Source of the DNA: Leptospira semungkisensis
GTDB taxonomy: Bacteria; Spirochaetota; Leptospiria; Leptospirales; Leptospiraceae
Reading direction: 5' to 3'
Assembly (NCBI RefSeq): GCF_004770055.1
Contig: NZ_RQEP01000005.1
Coordinates: 682,001-746,000, forward strand
Length of the DNA stretch: 64,000 bases
Notes under the pieces: generated by a model
Seen by the model: the letters and a program-made list of their open reading frames with translations, nothing else
The model's database searches: none
What the model was told of the DNA's origin: nothing
In this document: in pieces, positions 61,414 through 64,000 of the stretch
How the letters are laid out: each line of letters begins with the position of its first letter
Numbering within the stretch: the stretch's first letter is position 1
Position numbers and translations under genes: made by a program

Positions 61414-61466
61414 TCGAAGTTTTCTTCTTATTTTCTTCGCTTTTACCCTTTCCTTGAAATTGTAAG

Positions 61467-61495
61467 CCCCGCATCACAGCGGGGTTTCTCTCTTT
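61467..61495 (+). terminator. Intrinsic terminator after the FecR lipoprotein
   Basis: CCCCGC (61467-61472) pairs with GCGGGG (61479-61484) around a six-base loop. It is followed by a pyrimidine-rich U-tract, TTTCTCTCTTT, to 61495. Confidence 0.85.
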
Positions 61496-61641
61496 AGATT
61501 TCTTAACAGTACTAACTCAGTTAGGTTGGATCGACTTGACCCGACTGCAGACCGAAAAATTCATCTTCTTTAAATCGAATCCTTAAGTACGGAATTAGGA
61601 AAAGATTTGCTAAATCCGTCCTCTGGAAATTTTTTTACTAG

Positions 61642-63261
61642 ATGGGGACATCTTCTTTTCGTAATCTTAATTTACTCTCCTTAATTGTAATATTAGGAAG
61701 CGCTTGTTCTTCCGTTCAGAAATTGGACGAGCCTTCTAAGCTGATACAAGAGCCTTATTACAAACCGATCGGAGAGGCTGCCAATGTGTTTATCTACCGC
61801 GAGTCCGAAACGGATTTTAGGGTTCGCAAATCGGGACATGAGATCCCTGTGGTGGCATTCAGCCCTATTGAATATCCTAAGTCTGTGGACAATAAACTGG
61901 CTTCTTACTTTGAGCAAGAAATCGGTTTGATATGGAAGGATATCAAGTATGCAAACGCAAGAATTTCCAAAGATGCTTGGAAGAACAAAGAAACTCTAAC
62001 AGACGAATTAAAGAAGAAGGAAGCGGACATCATCGTATTTGGTACGATCTCCGAATCAAATTCGGGTTGGTCTTTTAAATTTGAAATCAAAGATTCAGTC
62101 GACGACTCAAAGTTTGGAGATTTCGAACTTAGCTTTAAGAAGCCGGTCTCAACGGAAGAAGTGGGCAACTGGACCCAAGCAATCTTCTGGAAGGCTTCCG
62201 ATAGAATTATTTCTCTCGAAACAAAGCAAACCACAGTGCCAGTCTGGGATCGCAAACCGGATCTTTCTCGAATCAAAGAGATCGTAAATTCTTCCGTAAA
62301 AGGTCTTCTGAATGTTCGTGCGTCCTCTAGCGACACAGAGATCCTTTGGAAAGGAAAATCCTTGGGTTCCGCTCCTCTTCTGGATATTCCAGTTTCGGAA
62401 GGTATCCAAGAGATCCAGCTCGTTCTAAAAGGCAAGAAGCCGATCACTAAGACAATTCAAGTCCGAGCAGGAAAGAAAAATTATTTATTCCATGAGTGGG
62501 AAGAAGACAAAACTCTCGGCGCTGCGAAAGTGATCAGTGTGCCGAACGGATTGTCGGTTTCTATAGATGGATACAAACAAGGAGAAACTCCCTTCTACCG
62601 AAGCAATCTGACTCCAGGTGCATATCAATTAGAACTTCTAAAAGAAAATGCGGACGGAGCTTATGTGTATTATGAAGGAGTCTTGGATGTAAAACCGGAC
62701 AAGGTCGCAGAACTTGCTCTTCCTTATACTGGTCAAGATCTTCTCTCCGAATCTGAGTTTTGGAAACCATCTGGCGAAATTGGCTTCTCTGCTATCGGTC
62801 CGAAAGGATTGGAATTCGCAAAAAAGAAAAATCTTCCGAATGGATGGAATGGCGCTTATTCTTTGCCTTTCATTCCTGAAGAAATGGATCTAGAAGGATA
62901 CTTTCTTCTTCCTGTAGATCATAAAGAGGGTTCTGTTGCAGTGACCTTTCATTTCCAGGGACTCTCTCTGGGAATAGAAGCCGGTAAGGAAAAAGTCTCC
63001 ATCTTTCAATTTCCTTCCGACGGAAAAACATTAGGAACTTATAAATACAAAGACGTGGATAAGGATGTGGGCCGTCCCTTCTCCTTTAAAGCCGATCCGA
63101 AAACGAAAAAACTCTCTCTCTATCTCGGCCAAGACAAGGTCTGGGAAGGAAATCTTCCTGTAGGAGGACTCTGGACAATTTCCGTATTAACTCGAGGAGA
63201 AGAGTTCAGAGAAAAAGCTCCATTGAAAGATTTAAAGATTCTTTATAAAGGATACAAGTGA
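61642..63261 (+). CDS. PEGA-domain lipoprotein
   Basis: 539 residues. The signal peptide ends in LGSAC with Cys22 as lipid anchor. A FlgO/CsgG-like region may occupy 50-170. PEGA domains lie at about 215-285 ([25 protein letters not shown]) and about 295-370 ([22 protein letters not shown]). The C-terminal 160 residues form a jelly-roll-like sheet. PEGA domains are common in surface and secretion proteins. No clear Shine-Dalgarno precedes the ATG, and the bases GGAAATTTTTTT lie just upstream. The TPR lipoprotein starts at its stop codon. Confidence 0.85.
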   Translation: MGTSSFRNLNLLSLIVILGSACSSVQKLDEPSKLIQEPYYKPIGEAANVFIYRESETDFRVRKSGHEIPVVAFSPIEYPKSVDNKLASYFEQEIGLIWKDIKYANARISKDAWKNKETLTDELKKKEADIIVFGTISESNSGWSFKFEIKDSVDDSKFGDFELSFKKPVSTEEVGNWTQAIFWKASDRIISLETKQTTVPVWDRKPDLSRIKEIVNSSVKGLLNVRASSSDTEILWKGKSLGSAPLLDIPVSEGIQEIQLVLKGKKPITKTIQVRAGKKNYLFHEWEEDKTLGAAKVISVPNGLSVSIDGYKQGETPFYRSNLTPGAYQLELLKENADGAYVYYEGVLDVKPDKVAELALPYTGQDLLSESEFWKPSGEIGFSAIGPKGLEFAKKKNLPNGWNGAYSLPFIPEEMDLEGYFLLPVDHKEGSVAVTFHFQGLSLGIEAGKEKVSIFQFPSDGKTLGTYKYKDVDKDVGRPFSFKADPKTKKLSLYLGQDKVWEGNLPVGGLWTISVLTRGEEFREKAPLKDLKILYKGYK

Positions 63262-64000
63262 TGAATCGCAAGCTAATCTATCTTATCTCATTTTTATTCG
63301 TAATTCTTTTTGGGATCAACTGTGCTTCTAAGGATTTTCGCAAATCCAACGCGCAGGATGCAATCTTAGAAAAGGATATAATTTCACGCCAAAAACTGAA
63401 GCAAGCATCTAAGCTCATCAATGAAGGAAACTCTGCCTTCCAAAAGGAAAAATTCGAGTTAGCCTTATCTAAAGGAAAAGATGCGGTAAACACGTATCCA
63501 ACTGCAGAAGGATATTATTTGATCGGTTCTTCGCAATATCGTTTAGGCAAACCGGAAGAAGCGATTGGTTCTCTTAAAAAGGGAACAGAACTCGATCCTG
63601 AGAACGAGCAAATCCTCCTAACACTGGGAATTATTTATACTTCGCAGGGAGCGAACAACGAAGCGATCGATGCGTACTCTAAATTAGAAAAGCTCCCCAA
63701 GGTAGATGGATCTTCTTATACATTTAAGAAGGCTGTATTACTCAAGACGATTGGTAAATACGCAGATGCCTATTCTTCTTTAAAATCGATCCCGGAAGAT
63801 AAGTTCAAATTCAAAGCCCAGCTTTATATGCAATTAGGGGACACTGCAGTCCAGCTGAAAGAATATGAAGCCGCAGAATCTTATTTCGAAAAGGCTAGAA
63901 ATGTCGATCCTGAGCTAGCTTCTGCAAAACAATCCGCTTCTGCGACTAAGGTTGCTTCTTCATTAGAAAAAGGGAATGCTGCTTTGAAGGCAAAGAATTA
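63261..64000 (+). CDS. TPR-repeat lipoprotein, cut by the window end
   Basis: The frame is open from the ATG at 63261 to base 64000 (246 codons and two bases). The signal peptide ends in LFGINC, with Cys21 as likely lipid anchor. Tetratricopeptide repeats begin near residue 50 ([19 protein letters not shown]) and continue ([40 protein letters not shown]). TPR proteins are protein-interaction scaffolds. The start overlaps the stop of the PEGA lipoprotein by 1 bp, so the two are probably translated together. Confidence 0.85.
   Translation, partial: MNRKLIYLISFLFVILFGINCASKDFRKSNAQDAILEKDIISRQKLKQASKLINEGNSAFQKEKFELALSKGKDAVNTYPTAEGYYLIGSSQYRLGKPEEAIGSLKKGTELDPENEQILLTLGIIYTSQGANNEAIDAYSKLEKLPKVDGSSYTFKKAVLLKTIGKYADAYSSLKSIPEDKFKFKAQLYMQLGDTAVQLKEYEAAESYFEKARNVDPELASAKQSASATKVASSLEKGNAALKAKN

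Noticed and set aside
61905..62447. 180-codon ORF opposite the PEGA lipoprotein
   Set aside because: It is fully antisense to a clearly coding lipoprotein frame and has no motif or ribosome site.

Overview
The window looks like the chromosomal replication-origin region of a Leptospira species (spirochaete). It carries a dnaA-dnaN-recF-(DUF721)-gyrB-gyrA block beside a LipL21 lipoprotein gene, a plastidic-type ferredoxin-NADP+ reductase, and many exported lipoproteins with loose spirochaetal lipoboxes. By eye the base composition is richer in GC than L. interrogans. Together with lipL21 this suggests an intermediate (P2) rather than a classical pathogenic species. That placement is an inference, not a measurement.

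Layout. 1-4.4 kb: the 3' end of an unknown gene, a degenerate enhancer-binding-protein-like ATPase, a vWA-like exported protein, lipL21 and a putative lipoprotein. 4.4-16.5 kb: a leftward block of dus, gyrA, gyrB, DUF721/DciA, recF, dnaN, dnaA, holB and ilvE, with an AT-rich 327-bp dnaA-dnaN gap that is the best oriC candidate. 16.5-24.7 kb: a rightward block of mnmG, an M20 peptidase, rsmG, parA, parB and a thioesterase. It is interrupted by a gene-free stretch holding three parS palindromes. The change from leftward to rightward transcription around 12.6-16.5 kb fits bidirectional replication from there. 24.7-26.5 kb: a DUF327/bactofilin/degenerate LytM operon. 26.7-32.6 kb: tatD, serS, a PD40-OmpA protein, a solute-binding protein and an outer-membrane barrel. 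32.6-35.5 kb: recR, ybaB, dnaX and tadA. 35.6-40 kb: a vWA-STAS fusion, a PC4-like protein, FNR, lpxD and a small ORF. 40-43.8 kb: an MFS pump, an acyl-CoA ligase and a lipoprotein.

43.8-49.1 kb holds the most distinctive system. A CsoR/CstR-family repressor with a Cys-Tyr-Cys sensor site is followed by a DUF2892 membrane protein, a TolC-like protein and an RND pump, with no periplasmic adaptor. Three matching ATACC(C)-GGGTAT palindromes control the locus, and one of them encloses the Shine-Dalgarno of the DUF2892 gene. I infer a reactive-sulfur or soft-metal stress efflux operon.

49.1-64 kb: tRNA-Leu(CAG), hisB-hisH-hisA, a VKOR-DsbA fusion, a zinc-ribbon membrane protein, a DUF885 protein, thiD, an alkyltransferase-like protein, a histidine kinase, rsgA, an unrecognised 440-residue protein, and a run of FecR, PEGA and TPR lipoproteins, the last cut by the window end. 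Genes are tightly packed. Many neighbours overlap by 1-26 bp, and several convergent pairs share stop-codon bases. I see no insertion sequence, prophage or CRISPR array.
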